Positions 1 through 6,460 of a DNA stretch of 14,327 nt are shown here, in pieces. The number at the start of each line of letters is the position of its first letter. Within the stretch, counting starts at the first letter, position 1. Below the pieces are notes generated by a model, which was not told the origin of the DNA, ran no database searches, and saw only the letters and a list, made by a program, of their open reading frames with translations. The translations under genes and the position numbers were made by a program. The DNA lies in the NCBI GenBank assembly GCA_017420125.1, contig JAFOJR010000048.1:1-14327 (forward strand), in the 5' to 3' direction. The DNA is from Oscillospiraceae bacterium (lineage in GTDB: Bacteria; Bacillota; Clostridia; Oscillospirales; Oscillospiraceae).

Positions 1-58
1 ACATGGGCTTTCCGGCTACCCGCATGACTTCCAGAACTTTTGCCTTGATTTCGTCCAT
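1..58 (-). CDS. N-terminal fragment of an unidentified protein, possibly a small winged-helix regulator
   Basis: Only the first 19 codons are inside the window; the gene continues past the left edge. The visible protein is MDEIKAKVLEVMRVAGKPM. The start is well supported, because an ideal AGGAGGTG ribosome binding site (plus-strand 65-72) lies 6 nt upstream of the ATG. The pattern of a short amphipathic helix ending in AGKP resembles the first helix of small winged-helix regulators, where a 'GKP(L/M)' turn precedes the recognition domain, but 19 residues cannot establish this. The gene lies 148 nt downstream of the yigZ-family gene on the same strand, separated by a strong hairpin, so it may be a separate transcription unit. 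I found no convincing sigma-A promoter in the gap. Confidence 0.6.
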   Translation of the reverse strand, partial: MDEIKAKVLEVMRVAGKPM

Positions 59-115
59 CTGATTCACCTCCTGTGTGTTTTGATGCAGTGTGTCCTGCTG
101 AAAAACGATGTTTTG

Positions 116-154
116 CGCCCTTCGCTCCGCCGCTTTGGGGCGGGGCGAAAGGCG
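116..154 (-). terminator. GC-rich hairpin, possible terminator after the yigZ-family gene
   Basis: An inverted repeat with 16-nt arms (116-131 and 139-154) and a 7-nt loop. Arms match at all but two positions; on either strand one of these becomes a G-U pair and the other a C-A mismatch. On the minus strand it starts about 50 nt after the stop of the yigZ-family gene. No U-run follows at once; the nearest is a 5-T stretch about 10 nt further on. It may be an imperfect intrinsic terminator or a transcript-end stabilising structure. Confidence 0.45.
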
Positions 155-206
155 GAATAAAATATGTGATGTACAGGGAAAGCGTATCTGAGTTGCGGCT
201 TGGCGG

Positions 207-845
207 TCAAACGGGAACGCCCCGGAACACCACTTCCCCGGGGACGGCCTGAATGGAGCCGCTGGACAGTTCCGTCAGCGAAGCGGAAAAAGCATCCCCG
301 GTCTCCAGAGGCAGTAAAAGGGTCAGCTGGATGTCCGCGCCGTACTGGGCGTCGGACAGAATCCCGCCGGCGCCGGAGAGACTGCGCTTCACCCGCTCAA
401 ACAAAGGGTAGGGACAGGTGACAAAAAGAGTTTGGAACGGACGCATGACATGGATGCCGGTTGCGGCAACCACGTCTTTCGCCGCTCTGGCATATGCCCG
501 GGTCAATCCGCCGGCGCCAAGGAGAACGCCGCCGAAATAACGGGTGACCACGCAGCAGACATCTGTCAGCCCCTCCCGGCGCAGCACTTCCAGCACCGGC
601 ATGCCGGCGGTCCCCTGGGGCTCTCCGTCGTCGGAATAACGCATGGCGCCCGTTTCCCGGATCAGATAGGCGTAAACATTGTGCTTGGCGTCATAGTGTT
701 TGGATTTCACAGCGGCGATCTGGGCCAGCGCTTCTTTTTCCTCGGTCACGTGAAAAAGATAGCCGATGAAGCGGGAGCGCTTTTCGGTAAACTCTGAAAC
801 GCCGTTTCCGGCGGGAATGAAAAATTCCTGGTTTGACGCACTCAT
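207..845 (-). CDS. yigZ: YigZ/IMPACT family protein (UPF0029)
   Basis: A 212-residue protein of the YigZ/YvyE (IMPACT N-terminal) family, close to the usual length of about 200-215. Visible family signatures are KRSRFIG (residues 22-28), SDDGEPQGTAG (71-81) and YFGGVLLGAGGLTRAY (103-118), followed by a ferredoxin-like C-terminal domain (roughly 137-195) that begins with a short hydrophobic strand. It should be a soluble cytoplasmic protein. Eukaryotic IMPACT acts on GCN1/GCN2 translational control; the bacterial role is not settled, so only a loose link to translation or RNA binding can be offered. The start is supported by GGGAGGTG just upstream. Its ATG overlaps the hflX stop as ATGA, which points to translational coupling and co-transcription with hflX. 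The family call is firm; the function is not. Confidence 0.93.
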   Translation of the reverse strand: MSASNQEFFIPAGNGVSEFTEKRSRFIGYLFHVTEEKEALAQIAAVKSKHYDAKHNVYAYLIRETGAMRYSDDGEPQGTAGMPVLEVLRREGLTDVCCVVTRYFGGVLLGAGGLTRAYARAAKDVVAATGIHVMRPFQTLFVTCPYPLFERVKRSLSGAGGILSDAQYGADIQLTLLLPLETGDAFSASLTELSSGSIQAVPGEVVFRGVPV

Positions 846-2134
846 GTGTCATCACCTCCCTGATGGGATAAAAAGGCGGAAATCTGCCCCAGCAGCTTTT
901 TGGGGCAAAGGGCCTGTACGACGATCTCCGATTCATACGCAACGGATTCCACCTTTGCCTCCCGATACAGCAGATCCAGCAGACTGCCTTGGTTGTACGG
1001 AAGGCGGAGGGTGATCCGGCGCACACCCGGGTCCAGAGCCGCGGCGATTTTTTCCAGCAGCTCCGGAACGCCGGCGCCGGTTTTTGCGGAAATGGAAACA
1101 ATCCGCTCTCCGTGGGGCTTGATGTCGCCGGTATATAAATCGGATTTGTTGAACACATCGATGCAGGGGGTTTTTTCTGCGCCCAGTTCGCGGATGAGAT
1201 CTTCCACCACGGCGGCCTGCTCCCGCCAGTTGGGGTTGGAGCCGTCGATGACGTGCAGCAGCAGGTCGGCAAAGGACAGCTCTTCCAGCGTGGCTTTAAA
1301 CGCGTCGATTAAGTGATGGGGCAGCTTCCGGATGAAACCGACGGTGTCGGAGATCAGCACTTCCAGCGTGTCGTTCACAGACAGCAGGCGGGTGGTGGTA
1401 TCCAATGTGTCGAACAGGCGGTTGTTGGCGGGGATGTCTGCATGGGTGAGAAGATTGAGCAAGGTGGATTTTCCTGCGTTGGTGTACCCGACAATGGCCA
1501 CCACCGGGATTTCGTTTTTCTTTCGGCGGACCCGCTGGGTGCCGCGGATGCGGCGCACGTCTTTCAGCTCCGCTTCCAGCTTGGAGATTTTGCGGCGGAT
1601 ATGGCGCCGGTCGCTTTCCAGCTGGGTTTCGCCGGGACCGCGGGTGCCGATGGGGCTGCGGCCGCCGGAGGCCGTCTGCCGCACCAGATGCCCCCACATG
1701 CCGGTGAGCCGGGGGAGGAGATAGCGATACTGGGCCAGCTCCACCTGGAGACGGCCTTCTTTGGTGCGGGCCCGCTGGGCAAAAATGTCCAGAATCAGAC
1801 CGCTGCGGTCCAGCACCTGAACACCCAGCTCTTCTGTCAGCACCCGCATCTGGGAAGGGGACAGCTCGTTGTCGAAAATGACCATTTCCGCCTCCTGGGT
1901 CTCCACAAGCTGCCGGATCTCCGCCACTTTTCCTTCGCCGATAAACGTGCGCGGCTCGGGAGAGGAACGGGACTGCAGCACTTCGCCCACGGCGGTCCCG
2001 CCGGCGGTTTCCAGCAGGGCGGCCAGCTCTTCCATACTCTGTTCGTCTGCGCTTTCCAGCCGCCCCAGCCGGGGAGAGGAAAGACCAACCAAAACAGCTT
2101 TTGTCACATGGGTTTCTTTAAAGTTTTGTTCCAT
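842..2134 (-). CDS. hflX: GTPase HflX
   Basis: A 430-residue HflX-family GTPase. In this family the protein binds the large ribosomal subunit and can split stalled or hibernating 70S ribosomes, using GTP hydrolysis, in the cytoplasm. Domains in order: an N-terminal HflX domain with the glycine-rich FIGEGKV (64-70) and the FDNELSPSQ motif (87-95); a helical linker with SGGRSPIGTRGPGETQLE (156-173); then the G domain with G1 GYTNAGKS (216-223), G2/switch I FDTLDTTT (241-248), G3 DTVGF (263-267), G4 NKSD (329-332) and G5 SAK (349-351). All GTP-binding residues are present and the length is normal. The start follows the HAD-gene stop by 6 nt with a modest AGGA site inside the upstream stop region. 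It is the middle gene of a tight HAD-hflX-yigZ unit, so it is probably translated from a shared mRNA. Confidence 0.97.
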   Translation of the reverse strand: MEQNFKETHVTKAVLVGLSSPRLGRLESADEQSMEELAALLETAGGTAVGEVLQSRSSPEPRTFIGEGKVAEIRQLVETQEAEMVIFDNELSPSQMRVLTEELGVQVLDRSGLILDIFAQRARTKEGRLQVELAQYRYLLPRLTGMWGHLVRQTASGGRSPIGTRGPGETQLESDRRHIRRKISKLEAELKDVRRIRGTQRVRRKKNEIPVVAIVGYTNAGKSTLLNLLTHADIPANNRLFDTLDTTTRLLSVNDTLEVLISDTVGFIRKLPHHLIDAFKATLEELSFADLLLHVIDGSNPNWREQAAVVEDLIRELGAEKTPCIDVFNKSDLYTGDIKPHGERIVSISAKTGAGVPELLEKIAAALDPGVRRITLRLPYNQGSLLDLLYREAKVESVAYESEIVVQALCPKKLLGQISAFLSHQGGDDT

Positions 2135-2140
2135 AGTTTC

Positions 2141-2815
2141 CTACTTTCTGTCCTCTGCCGCGTGCCGCGTTTGCTCCAGAAGAGGGATGATGTCAGATAA
2201 TGAAGAGACTTTTGCATATAATAAGGACTCCACCGCAGAGTCGATGGGCAGAAGGTCGGGGATAAAAACAGGATGGACGCCGGCCGCATAAGCCGAGAGA
2301 ATGCCCCGGGGGGAGTCTTCCAGCGCAATGCATGCGTCGGGGGGAAGGCCGATGGTCCGGGCGGCCTTCAGGTAAATATCCGGCGCGGGTTTGCTCCGCT
2401 CCACCATGTCGCCGCAGACGATTTCTCCGAAATAGGAGCGCACGCCCGCCTTTTCCATATAATTTTCCACCCGGCTGCGCAAAGTGGAGGTGGCCACCGT
2501 AAACCGGTATCCGTTTGCCTTTAAATATTCCAGAAGGGGAACCAGGCCCGGCTTTTTCGGCGTGCCCTGCAGGGCGATCTGCTGGTCGATGAACTGTTTC
2601 AGTTCTTCCCAGTATTCCAGAAAAGGGAAGGATGGTCCCAGATTTTTTTGAATGACCTGGGCGATTTCTTCAGACCGCAGGCCCAAAACAGAGAGCCAGA
2701 GGGAGCGGGGCATTTCAAACCCGTGCAGTTTGCCCAGATGGTCCCAGACATCCAGCCCCAGCTGCTCCGTATCAAACATTACGCCGTCCATGTCAAACAG
2801 AACACCTTTTATCAT
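2141..2815 (-). CDS. HAD superfamily phosphatase/phosphomutase (beta-phosphoglucomutase-like)
   Basis: A 224-residue HAD hydrolase of the subfamily that has a helical cap between motifs I and II. Motif I is DMDGV with nucleophile D8 and acid/base D10, motif II is VATST (107-111), motif III is SKPAP with K142, and motif IV is ALEDS with E166-D167. These allow phosphoester or phosphosugar turnover; the substrate cannot be read from the sequence. Candidates include sugar phosphates and phosphoglycolate. I chose the ATG at 2815 because AAAGGAG sits about 10 nt upstream and MIKGVLFDMDG is the normal N-terminus of this family. An in-frame ATG at 2857 would begin inside the rpmE terminator stem-loop and add 14 residues of low plausibility. 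The gene heads the HAD-hflX-yigZ group. No obvious promoter lies between it and the terminator, so readthrough from rpmE is possible. Confidence 0.93.
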   Translation of the reverse strand: MIKGVLFDMDGVMFDTEQLGLDVWDHLGKLHGFEMPRSLWLSVLGLRSEEIAQVIQKNLGPSFPFLEYWEELKQFIDQQIALQGTPKKPGLVPLLEYLKANGYRFTVATSTLRSRVENYMEKAGVRSYFGEIVCGDMVERSKPAPDIYLKAARTIGLPPDACIALEDSPRGILSAYAAGVHPVFIPDLLPIDSAVESLLYAKVSSLSDIIPLLEQTRHAAEDRK

Positions 2816-2841
2816 GCCCCGTTTTCTCCTTTCCAAAACAG

Positions 2842-2873
2842 AACACCCCTGCACCAAGCGGCACAGGGGTGTT
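2842..2873 (-). terminator. Intrinsic terminator of rpmE
   Basis: Perfect 10-bp arms AACACCCCTG / CAGGGGTGTT (plus-strand 2842-2851 and 2864-2873) with a 12-nt loop that can form three further pairs. On the minus strand the stem starts about 6 nt after the rpmE stop and is followed by CTGTTTTGG, a short imperfect U-run. The weak U-run suggests incomplete termination, which would let some transcripts run on into the HAD-hflX-yigZ genes. Confidence 0.8.
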
Positions 2874-2878
2874 GCATC

Positions 2879-3082
2879 TTATTTGTCCAAACCAAACTTT
2901 TTGTTAAAGCGGCTGACCCGTCCGCCGGTGTCTACCACTTTTTGCTTTCCAGTAAAGAAAGGATGACATTTGGAACAGACTTCAACCCGAATGTCCTTCT
3001 TGGTGGAGCCGGTTTCAAACACTTCACCACAAGCGCACCGAATGGTGGTCTGCTCATACTTTGGATGAATTCCATCTTTCAT
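2879..3082 (-). CDS. rpmE: 50S ribosomal protein L31 (zinc-binding form)
   Basis: A 67-residue ribosomal protein L31, a component of the large subunit that contributes to the bridge between subunits. It begins MKDGIHPKYE, the family N-terminus, and carries four cysteines, C16 and C18 (CAC) and C36 and C39 (CSKC), the zinc-binding arrangement of the C+ form; zinc-free paralogues induced on zinc starvation lack these. The C-terminus RVSRFNKKFGLDK is typical. I start at the ATG at 3082, preceded by GGAGGTGA at good spacing; the in-frame ATG at 3118 would add 12 residues with no family match and no such site. A near-consensus sigma-A promoter lies about 50-75 nt upstream and a terminator follows, so it can be expressed alone. 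Confidence 0.98.
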   Translation of the reverse strand: MKDGIHPKYEQTTIRCACGEVFETGSTKKDIRVEVCSKCHPFFTGKQKVVDTGGRVSRFNKKFGLDK

Positions 3083-3131
3083 TGCCAGTTCACCTCCAAT
3101 TGTACGAAGATAGCACAATCATGCGACAACT

Positions 3132-3160
3132 ATCATATCATGTCCCAATTGAAATTGCAA
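3132..3160 (-). promoter_or_regulatory. Sigma-A promoter of rpmE
   Basis: On the minus strand, -35 TTGCAA (plus-strand 3155-3160) and -10 TATGAT (3132-3137) are separated by exactly 17 nt. Transcription should start near 3125, giving a leader of roughly 40 nt before the rpmE ATG. An 8-A run lies just upstream of the -35 on this strand and could act as an UP-like element. Confidence 0.85.
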
Positions 3161-3197
3161 CCTTTTTTTTGAGAGCTCCTTCCCGTTTTTTCCTTTT

Positions 3198-3240
3198 CCG
3201 GCAAAAAAGCCGGATTATGCCATCTCTTTTCCAGAAAAGA
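3198..3240. promoter_or_regulatory. Two short inverted repeats between divergent promoters
   Basis: The 102-nt gap between the two divergent -35 boxes holds two perfect inverted repeats: CCGGC-N6-GCCGG at 3198-3213 and TCTTTTC-CA-GAAAAGA at 3225-3240. The second ends 22 nt before the -35 of the xpaC promoter, a place where a dimeric regulator could bind. I recognise neither as a known operator; both could be chance in an A/T- and C/G-tract-rich spacer. Nothing gene-like is present here. Confidence 0.3.
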
Positions 3241-3262
3241 CCGCCTTTCCCGCCGATATTTC

Positions 3263-3291
3263 TTGACAGGAAAACGGGGGCGAAGTACAAT
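3263..3291 (+). promoter_or_regulatory. Sigma-A promoter of the xpaC-telA-TPM operon
   Basis: A perfect -35 TTGACA (3263-3268), a 17-nt spacer and a -10 TACAAT (3286-3291). The transcript should begin near 3298, about 47 nt before the GTG start of the first gene. The strength of the match suggests housekeeping expression rather than an alternative stress sigma factor. Confidence 0.88.
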
Positions 3292-3344
3292 AATTTTACC
3301 ATCCGTCAACTGCAAAGCAATTGGATGAAATGGAGTGAAATTCA

Positions 3345-4034
3345 GTGGAAAAAAAGAAAAAAGTAGTGAAACGCTCTGTGCTTCCGCTGTACCTGGCGGC
3401 GGCTGTTTGGCTGCTGAATCTGCTGGTTCCTTCGGCCAATATGGGCTGGTTCCTGCTGCGGGGTGTTGTGATCTCCGCTCTGGTGCTGTTTGCCGGGAAA
3501 AGAATCTGGAAAAACCAGGTGACGGAAGCTTCGGAAGCGGGACCGGAACAGCAAGCAGAAGAACAGGCCCCGAAATCCACCGGGAATCCAAAAGTGGATC
3601 AGCTGATGCAGGAGAGAGACCGGGCCATCTCGGAAATGCGGCGTTTAAATCAGAATATTTTAGACCCTACCATCAGCCGGCAGATTGACGAGGTGGAAGA
3701 GGTAACGGAAAAAATCTTCGATCATGTGGCGGCCCATCCGGAAAAACTGCCCCAGATTCGGAAATTCCTCAATTATTATCTGCCGACGACCCTGAAACTT
3801 TTAAATGCATATGACCGTATGGGCGCCCAGGGCGTCAGCGGAGAAAATATTGACAGCGCCATGAAAAAAGTGGAAGAAATGATGGAACATATTGTGGTGG
3901 CGTTCCGCCGCCAGCTGGACGAACTGTTCGGCGCGGAAGCCATGGATATTAAATCAGACATTCAGGTGCTGGAGAACATGATGATTCGGGAAGGACTGCT
4001 GGATACACCGCTGTATTACAGTGACGAGGAATAA
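3345..4034 (+). CDS. xpaC: XpaC-like membrane protein (5-bromo-4-chloroindolyl phosphate hydrolysis family)
   Basis: A 229-residue protein matching the XpaC/Halogen_Hydrol family. A basic N-terminus (MEKKKKVVKR) is followed by two closely spaced hydrophobic segments (about 12-29 and 34-51), a charged Gln/Glu-rich linker (about 60-80) and a helical cytoplasmic domain. The family hallmark is the segment around RKFLNYYLPTTLKLL (139-153), with a long helix at 170-195. The family name comes from a Bacillus phenotype, hydrolysis of a chromogenic phosphate; I see no phosphatase motif, so the enzymatic name should not be taken literally. Translation starts at GTG with GGAG 9 nt upstream; no in-frame ATG is better placed. 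It leads an operon with telA 35 nt downstream, the same pairing as xpaC-yaaN in Bacillus, which supports both identifications. Confidence 0.85.
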   Translation: MEKKKKVVKRSVLPLYLAAAVWLLNLLVPSANMGWFLLRGVVISALVLFAGKRIWKNQVTEASEAGPEQQAEEQAPKSTGNPKVDQLMQERDRAISEMRRLNQNILDPTISRQIDEVEEVTEKIFDHVAAHPEKLPQIRKFLNYYLPTTLKLLNAYDRMGAQGVSGENIDSAMKKVEEMMEHIVVAFRRQLDELFGAEAMDIKSDIQVLENMMIREGLLDTPLYYSDEE

Positions 4035-4069
4035 ATGAGAAAGCAGATATAGAGAAAGGAATTATCAGG

Positions 4070-5251
4070 ATGAACGAAAAAGAAATGATGCCGGAATTGA
4101 CGTTAAATCCTAATCAGCTTCAGGAAGAACTGGAACAGATCGCCGCCCCGCAGCTGACGCTGGAACCGGAAACCCAGCAGGCAATGGAGACGGTGCCCCA
4201 GGCGCCTGCCGCACCGGAGCCGCTGGACGACTCCATGCTGACAGAGGCGGAGAAGCAGGCTGTGAGCGAATTTGCGGAAAAAATTAATCTTCGGGACTCC
4301 AATGTAGTGCTTCAGTACGGAACCGCTGCACAGAAAAATATCGTCTCCTTTTCCGAGCAGGCGCTGGCCAATGTGAAAACAAAGGATCTGGGGGAAATCG
4401 GCGCGGCTCTTACCAGTCTTGTGACAGAGCTGAAAGGATTCCATCTGGAAGACAAGAAAGGGATTCGGGGCTTTTTCCAGAAAAAGAGAAACCAGCTTGC
4501 GGCCATGAAGGCGGAATATGATGCGGCGGAAACAAATGTAGACAAAATTGCGGAAATGCTGGAGCAGCATCAGGTCCGTCTGATGAAAAATGTGGCCACC
4601 TTCGATCAGATGTATGATCTGAACCTGAAATATTACAAAGAACTTACCATGTATATCCTGGCCGGACAGAAGAAGCTCCGTACGGTCCGCGCAGGGGAAT
4701 TAAAACAGCTTGAGGAAAAAGCGGCCCAGACCGGCGCCCAGGAAGATGCGCAGTCCTATAATGATTTGGTTGCCATGTGCAACCGGTTTGAAAAAAAGAT
4801 CCACGATCTGGAACTGACGAGAATGATCTCCATCCAGATGGGCCCTCAGACCAGACTCCTTCAGAACAACGACACGCTGATGATTGAAAAAATCCAGTCC
4901 AGTCTGGTCAACACCATTCCACTTTGGAAAAGCCAGATGGTTCTGGCGCTGGGGCTGGAGCAGTCCCGTCAGGCCACGGAGGCCCAGTCCGCTGTTACAA
5001 ACATGACAAATGAACTGCTGCAGAAGAACGCTGAGGCGCTGAAGACGGGAACCATCAATACAGCCCGGGAAGCAGAGCGGAGCATCGTGGATATTGAAAC
5101 ACTGCGGCACACCAACGAACAGCTCATCGGCACGTTGGATGAAGTGATGCAGATCCAGCGGGAAGGCGCGCAAAAGCGTCAGGCCGCGGAAACGGAGCTG
5201 CGCCGCATTGAAGAGGAATTGAAAAACAAGCTTTTGGAATTAAAAGGCTAA
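4070..5251 (+). CDS. telA: TelA/YaaN family protein (toxic anion resistance)
   Basis: A 393-residue soluble, almost wholly helical protein of the TelA (toxic anion resistance) family, near its usual length of about 360-400. The first 55 residues are acidic and Pro/Gln-rich and probably disordered. The family core follows, with the diagnostic block IQMGPQTRLLQNNDTL (255-270) leading into KIQSSLVNTIPLWKSQMVLA (274-293), and a C-terminal coiled coil (about 335-392). Members were linked to tellurite resistance and, in Firmicutes, to tolerance of cell-envelope antimicrobials; the biochemical role is unknown. I see no membrane segment, so it may act at the membrane through XpaC (inference). AAAGGA lies 9 nt before the ATG. 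It is the second gene of the xpaC-telA-TPM operon. Identification of the family is firm; any actual tellurite phenotype is untested. Confidence 0.92.
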   Translation: MNEKEMMPELTLNPNQLQEELEQIAAPQLTLEPETQQAMETVPQAPAAPEPLDDSMLTEAEKQAVSEFAEKINLRDSNVVLQYGTAAQKNIVSFSEQALANVKTKDLGEIGAALTSLVTELKGFHLEDKKGIRGFFQKKRNQLAAMKAEYDAAETNVDKIAEMLEQHQVRLMKNVATFDQMYDLNLKYYKELTMYILAGQKKLRTVRAGELKQLEEKAAQTGAQEDAQSYNDLVAMCNRFEKKIHDLELTRMISIQMGPQTRLLQNNDTLMIEKIQSSLVNTIPLWKSQMVLALGLEQSRQATEAQSAVTNMTNELLQKNAEALKTGTINTAREAERSIVDIETLRHTNEQLIGTLDEVMQIQREGAQKRQAAETELRRIEEELKNKLLELKG

Positions 5252-5302
5252 TCTTCTTTTGATTTTTGGCTTGTTTGCATGCACTTCTGTTGAGGTGAAG
5301 AA

Positions 5303-6370
5303 ATGAAAGTATTCAAGCATTATGCTGTTTCTGTTATCGTGCTGCTGCTTGCCATCGGCGTGTCCTGTGCCGTCGCGGGAACGCGATTTGCAAGGCAATC
5401 GGCCCAGACACCGGTGCCCGGCGGGGCGCCTTCGGCTGCAGTGCAGACGCTTACGCCACAAACCCAGCAACCGGCTTCCACTGCAGATGGTTCCGGCAGC
5501 GTCGCTTATGTGCAGGACGGTGCCAATGTCATCAACACGGAAACCGAACGGAAAATTCAGGCTGTGAACCTGGAATTGAAGCAAAAAACAGGCGGCGAGA
5601 TCGTCATCGTTTCCGTGACCTCCTTCAACGGCGTGTCGCCGGAGCAGAAGGCAATGGAATTATTTGACTCCTACGGCGTGGGCGATCCGGCCCGCAACAA
5701 CGGGATGCTGCTGGTGTTTTCCCCTGCCGAGGGGAGCGGGTGGCTTCTGCAGGGCAGCGGGATTGCAGACACGTTTACCGACGGCACGGTAAACAAATAT
5801 TTAGATACCTATTTTTGGGATGCGTTTGACGCGGGAAATTATAATAAGGCGGTTGGAGACCTGTTTGGCGCGCTGACGGGCTGGTATGAAAGCTATTACC
5901 ATGTTTCTTTGGAAAAGAACGCCTGGTCGAATGGCGGCAGCGGGAACACGGCAAACCAGATAGGGAACGCCGACTGGGGCAACGGTGTTGCTTCCATCAT
6001 CACAGCGGGCGGCCATGTAGTGGGCGGTGCGCTGCGGTTCATTAAAACAATCGTCGGCCTTGTTCTTGCGGCGGTGGTGATTATCATCTTCATCATTGCA
6101 GGCAGAAGGAGACCCCGCGGCCCCGGCGGCGGATATCGCCGTCAGCCGCCTCCCGGTCCCGGGCCGTTCCGCCCATATTCCAGCGGGCGCCGCACCTCCG
6201 ATCGATTCCGCAGCGGGGACTTTGGCAGCGGACGCTCCGGCCCCGGCAGCAGCGGACGCTCCGGCTCTGGCGGCTTTGGCGGCGGACATTCCAGCTCCGG
6301 CGGCGGCGGCCGCAGCAGCGGCGGTTTCGGCGGCGGACATTCCAGCTCCGGCGGCGGCGGGAGACGATAA
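5303..6370 (+). CDS. TPM-domain membrane protein (YgcG-like) with Gly/Ser/Arg-rich tail
   Basis: A 355-residue exported protein. Residues 5-25 form a hydrophobic signal segment ending in an AVA site that signal peptidase could cut after A25; C22 lies nearby but without a proper lipobox. A Thr/Pro/Gln-rich linker (about 33-66) leads to a TPM domain (about 68-195) with the family features GGEIVIV (97-103), the FDSYGVGD block (121-128) and NNGMLLVFS (132-140). A second membrane segment (about 247-267) ends in RRR. The tail (268-355) is rich in Gly, Ser, Pro and Arg and contains two near-identical copies of a GGFGGGHSSSGGGGR unit. The TPM domain should lie outside the membrane and the tail inside. 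TPM proteins are variously linked to photosystem II repair and acid-phosphatase activity, but the role in Firmicutes is unknown. GAGG sits 7 nt before the ATG. It is the third gene after telA and ends just before a terminator. Confidence 0.88.
   Translation: MKVFKHYAVSVIVLLLAIGVSCAVAGTRFARQSAQTPVPGGAPSAAVQTLTPQTQQPASTADGSGSVAYVQDGANVINTETERKIQAVNLELKQKTGGEIVIVSVTSFNGVSPEQKAMELFDSYGVGDPARNNGMLLVFSPAEGSGWLLQGSGIADTFTDGTVNKYLDTYFWDAFDAGNYNKAVGDLFGALTGWYESYYHVSLEKNAWSNGGSGNTANQIGNADWGNGVASIITAGGHVVGGALRFIKTIVGLVLAAVVIIIFIIAGRRRPRGPGGGYRRQPPPGPGPFRPYSSGRRTSDRFRSGDFGSGRSGPGSSGRSGSGGFGGGHSSSGGGGRSSGGFGGGHSSSGGGGRR
6278..6360 (+). repeat. Direct repeat of 32 bp, two copies, in the TPM gene tail
   Basis: Two identical 32-bp copies at 6278-6309 and 6329-6360, offset by 51 bp (17 codons), both in frame and encoding the Gly-Gly-Gly-His-Ser-Ser-Ser-Gly-rich unit. 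A shorter repeat (AGCAGCGGACGCTCCGGC-like) lies just upstream at about 6225-6266. Identity at synonymous positions argues for recent duplication, and such repeats can change copy number by slippage or recombination. Confidence 0.85.
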
Positions 6371-6388
6371 CGCGGAAAGAAAGAATAA

Positions 6389-6421
6389 AAAACGGCGGCG
6401 CTCGTTTGGCGCCGCCGTTTT
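6389..6421 (+). terminator. Intrinsic terminator after the TPM gene
   Basis: Perfect 10-bp GC-rich arms ACGGCGGCGC (6392-6401) and GCGCCGCCGT (6409-6418) with a 7-nt loop, extended by three A-T pairs (AAA 6389-6391, TTT 6419-6421). The stem starts about 20 nt after the TPM stop and the U-run (TTTT) is short. It should end the xpaC operon, yet addB begins only 39 nt further on. Confidence 0.87.
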
Positions 6422-6460
6422 CAAATCATTTGCACCGGGTGCGGGCAGAGGGAGAAGAAA

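Noticed and set aside
1313..2200. Long plus-strand open frame (295 codons) opposite hflX
   Set aside because: It is the complement of a textbook HflX with all G motifs; its translation is Gly/His/Gln-rich with no family resemblance, as expected of an antisense shadow in GC-rich DNA.
2816..2857. Upstream start for the HAD phosphatase (ATG at 2857)
   Set aside because: It would place the start codon inside the rpmE terminator stem-loop and adds 14 residues ahead of the family's normal N-terminus; the ATG at 2815 has a better site.
3083..3118. Upstream start for rpmE (ATG at 3118)
   Set aside because: The extra 12 residues do not match L31, and the GGAGGTGA site fits the ATG at 3082.
6432..6442. 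Small GCAC-CGG-GTGC hairpin ahead of addB
   Set aside because: A four-pair stem is too small to claim as a regulatory structure; probably chance.
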